A stretch of 64,000 nt of DNA. Origin: Pseudoxanthomonas composti. Lineage in GTDB: Bacteria; Pseudomonadota; Gammaproteobacteria; Xanthomonadales; Xanthomonadaceae. The stretch is from NCBI RefSeq assembly GCF_004122095.1, contig NZ_SAWZ01000013.1, positions 1 to 64,000 on the forward strand, in the 5' to 3' direction. A model generated the notes under the pieces. The model searched no databases, was not told the origin of the DNA, and saw only the letters and a list, made by a program, of their open reading frames with translations. The position numbers and the translations under genes are program-made. Shown piece after piece: positions 60,159 to 64,000 of this stretch (within the stretch, counting starts at the first letter, position 1; each line of letters starts with the position of its first letter).

Positions 60159-60758
60159 TCAGCCAAAGACCTTGAGCGCCAGCCGGGCCACGCATTCGCC
60201 CTGGTGGCGGGCGCCGCCGAGATCGATCTCCGAAGGCTGCCGCGCGCCGTCGCTTCCGGCGATCGTGCTGGCGCCGTAGGGTGTCCCACCCGCTACCTCG
60301 TCGATCTCGGTCAGCGGCTTGTAGCTGTAGGGAAGACCGACGATGACCAGGCCCAGGTGCAGAAGATTGGTGATCAACGACAAGGCCGTGGTTTCCTGGC
60401 CGCCGTGCTGGCTGGCGGTGGAAGTAAAGGCCGCGCCGATCTTTCCGTTCAACGCGCCTCGCTGCCAAAGCCCGCCGGTCTGGTCGAGGAAGCTCGCCAT
60501 CTGCGCGCTGAGCCGGCCATAGCGCGTGCCCGTTCCCAGCGCGATGGCGTCGTAGCCTTCCAGCTCATCCACGGTCGCGATGGGCGCATCCTGGTCGAGC
60601 TTGAAGTTCGACTTGCGAGCCACCTCCTCCGGCACCGTCTCGGGCACCCGCTTGACCACCGCCTCGGCGCCTGCCGCGCGCACGCCTTCGGCGAACGCCT
60701 TGGCCATGGCTTCCACGTGCCCGTAGGACGAGTAGTAGAGCACCAGTACCTTCGCCAT
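60159..60758 (-). CDS. wrbA: NAD(P)H:quinone oxidoreductase WrbA
   Basis: 199-residue FMN-dependent flavodoxin-like quinone reductase that performs two-electron reduction of quinones. FMN phosphate loop [16 protein letters not shown] is at the start, [20 protein letters not shown] near residue 78, the [13 protein letters not shown] loop near 112 and the C-terminal [13 protein letters not shown]. Length is standard. GAGGAAAG lies 6 bases before ATG 60758. A typical oxidative-stress gene. Confidence 0.95.
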   Translation of the reverse strand: MAKVLVLYYSSYGHVEAMAKAFAEGVRAAGAEAVVKRVPETVPEEVARKSNFKLDQDAPIATVDELEGYDAIALGTGTRYGRLSAQMASFLDQTGGLWQRGALNGKIGAAFTSTASQHGGQETTALSLITNLLHLGLVIVGLPYSYKPLTEIDEVAGGTPYGASTIAGSDGARQPSEIDLGGARHQGECVARLALKVFG

Positions 60759-60909
60759 CTGTCTTTCCTCATCGGGGATTTCGGCCACGCTAAGACACCG
60801 GATCTGACGTCGATGTGAGGCCAGCGGCGCGGGCGCAACGACAAGGCGTGACATTGAGATTGCGTGCCACGCGCTAGGGTGCGGGCCTTCCGACCGCAGG
60901 AGCGCACGC

Positions 60910-61155
60910 ATGTCTTCCACGCAGCATCGCAGCGAAACGCACAATGGCCACCGCATCGAGGCCACCGCGACCCAGGACGGGCACGATGGCCAGTGGCGTT
61001 CCCAGCTCAGCGTGCGGACCGCCGCCGGCACGCAGCTCCCTTACGGCAAGGACGACGCGACCACCTACGACACGGCCGAGCAGGCCTTGTCCGCGGCGGT
61101 GGTCATTGGCCGCGGACTGGCGGATGAACGCCCCGACCTGCCCGAGGACGCTTGA
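60910..61155 (+). CDS. Small hypothetical protein
   Basis: 81 residues beginning [20 protein letters not shown], followed by a beta-rich segment with [20 protein letters not shown] and a helix ([18 protein letters not shown]). The pattern suggests a small strand-strand-helix domain. CAGGAGCGCACGC supplies a ribosome binding site for ATG 60910. It is divergent from wrbA. Confidence 0.65.
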   Translation: MSSTQHRSETHNGHRIEATATQDGHDGQWRSQLSVRTAAGTQLPYGKDDATTYDTAEQALSAAVVIGRGLADERPDLPEDA

Positions 61156-61243
61156 GGCAGGCGGCCACCTGCATGGCGGATGGACCAGGCTGGCGCACGG
61201 GGCCGCAGGCTGAGATGCCGGCGCTTGGTCGCCGCGCCCTCGG

Positions 61244-61522
61244 TCAGCGCCGGTCGATTGGATGCTCTCCTTCCGACCAGGGTTGCTCGATCTGCACCCG
61301 CCTGCGCCAGTGACCGTGCTCATCCGGCTCGTAGACCCGTTTGACCGCCTCCCAGGCGGTTCGTTCGGCCTCGCGCGCCAGTTCGGTCTCGCCGGCGTGC
61401 TCATCATCGCGGCGGGCCCTCGCGCAGACCGCGTTGTGGGCCCGCAGGTAGCAGTCCTGGGCATCCTCGGGCAGGCCCGCGCGGACATGGTCGGGGAGCT
61501 CGTCGATGCTTGCGTAGGTCAT
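61244..61522 (-). CDS. chaB: ChaB-family protein
   Basis: 92 residues. The N-terminus [21 protein letters not shown] and YLRAHNAV is the ChaB signature, and the C-terminal part contains [20 protein letters not shown], typical of the longer family members. Originally named a cation transport regulator, but the biochemical role is unsettled. TGGAGGCACCAC lies just before ATG 61522. No chaA transporter is adjacent. Confidence 0.88.
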   Translation of the reverse strand: MTYASIDELPDHVRAGLPEDAQDCYLRAHNAVCARARRDDEHAGETELAREAERTAWEAVKRVYEPDEHGHWRRRVQIEQPWSEGEHPIDRR

Positions 61523-61729
61523 GTGGTGCCTCCAGGGCGTGTCTTGCGCACCAAGCCATGCTGCGCGGACCTCGTTCCAGCAGGGTGATGCGCCAGCACC
61601 TTGTTGCGCACGACGCGCCCCGACCCGGCATACGGGTTCGACGCGACCTGGGCTGAGAACGCGACGCGCCGGGCTTTCTCGCCTTTCGGCTGTCTGCAAG
61701 ATCTGCAGGCAGTGTCGAAGCGGACAGGC

Positions 61730-64000
<2,271 letters not shown>

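Overview
The window is high-GC gammaproteobacterial chromosome, most likely from the family Xanthomonadaceae (Pseudoxanthomonas, Stenotrophomonas, Lysobacter or Xanthomonas grade). The reasons are the codon bias, the GTGGGAGCGGCTTCAGCCGCGAAG-type REP hairpins in intergenic DNA, arrays of 7-bp GGGATTC/G units, and the gene content. I see no rRNA, tRNA, CRISPR, insertion sequence, phage gene or replication origin. The genus is an inference.

Layout, left to right. 1-4.8 kb: a type I secretion pair (HlyD/HlyB), with the start of a secreted protein cut by the left edge and a small secreted disordered protein. 5-11.2 kb: a CDF metal transporter, a large-subunit catalase, a lysine-rich DUF6496 protein, a DJ-1/PfpI protein and a DUF4142 lipoprotein, which look like stress functions. 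11.3-17.5 kb: a very long Lhr helicase and a DUF748/AsmA-like protein, divergent around a heptamer-repeat inverted element. 17.5-22.9 kb: an NtrC-like regulator without the sigma-54 loop, a stand-alone CheB and a pseudo-CheB/CheR/PAS protein. 22.9-26.4 kb: a SRAP-like and a Fic-like protein, both lacking key catalytic residues, then the first of three related SDRs. 26.9-32.6 kb: a bacteriophytochrome kinase, a response regulator and a hybrid kinase with overlapping reading frames, plus a further receiver protein. 33-38.8 kb: small envelope proteins, a second SDR, and a tightly overlapping cassette of acyl-CoA-dehydrogenase-like protein, PIG-L deacetylase, NodS-like methyltransferase and GT2 glycosyltransferase.

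39.4-44.9 kb (minus strand): a six-gene stressosome operon, rsbR-rsbS-rsbT-(ATPase+SpoIIE phosphatase)-histidine kinase-hybrid kinase. The genes overlap or nearly abut, so a stressosome probably feeds directly into phosphorelay proteins here instead of into sigma-B. 45-50 kb: two small unknown genes, NnrD, a histidine phosphatase, exonuclease III, a PQ-loop-like membrane protein and a third SDR with a Tat-like leader. 50-54.2 kb: a molybdenum aldehyde oxidoreductase operon (paoABC type). 54.4-64 kb: an HWE kinase with its receiver protein, a divergent CDF transporter coupled to a lipoprotein, a SET-domain methyltransferase, a 14-bp tandem array joined to a REP hairpin, WrbA, ChaB and a UvrA paralogue running off the right edge.

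The common theme is environmental sensing and stress defence. There are about ten signal-transduction proteins, several of which have lost canonical catalytic residues. Part 2 concentrates on the stressosome-phosphorelay operon, the Nod-factor-like four-gene cassette, the catalytically altered sensor or enzyme homologues, and the 7-bp-phased noncoding elements.
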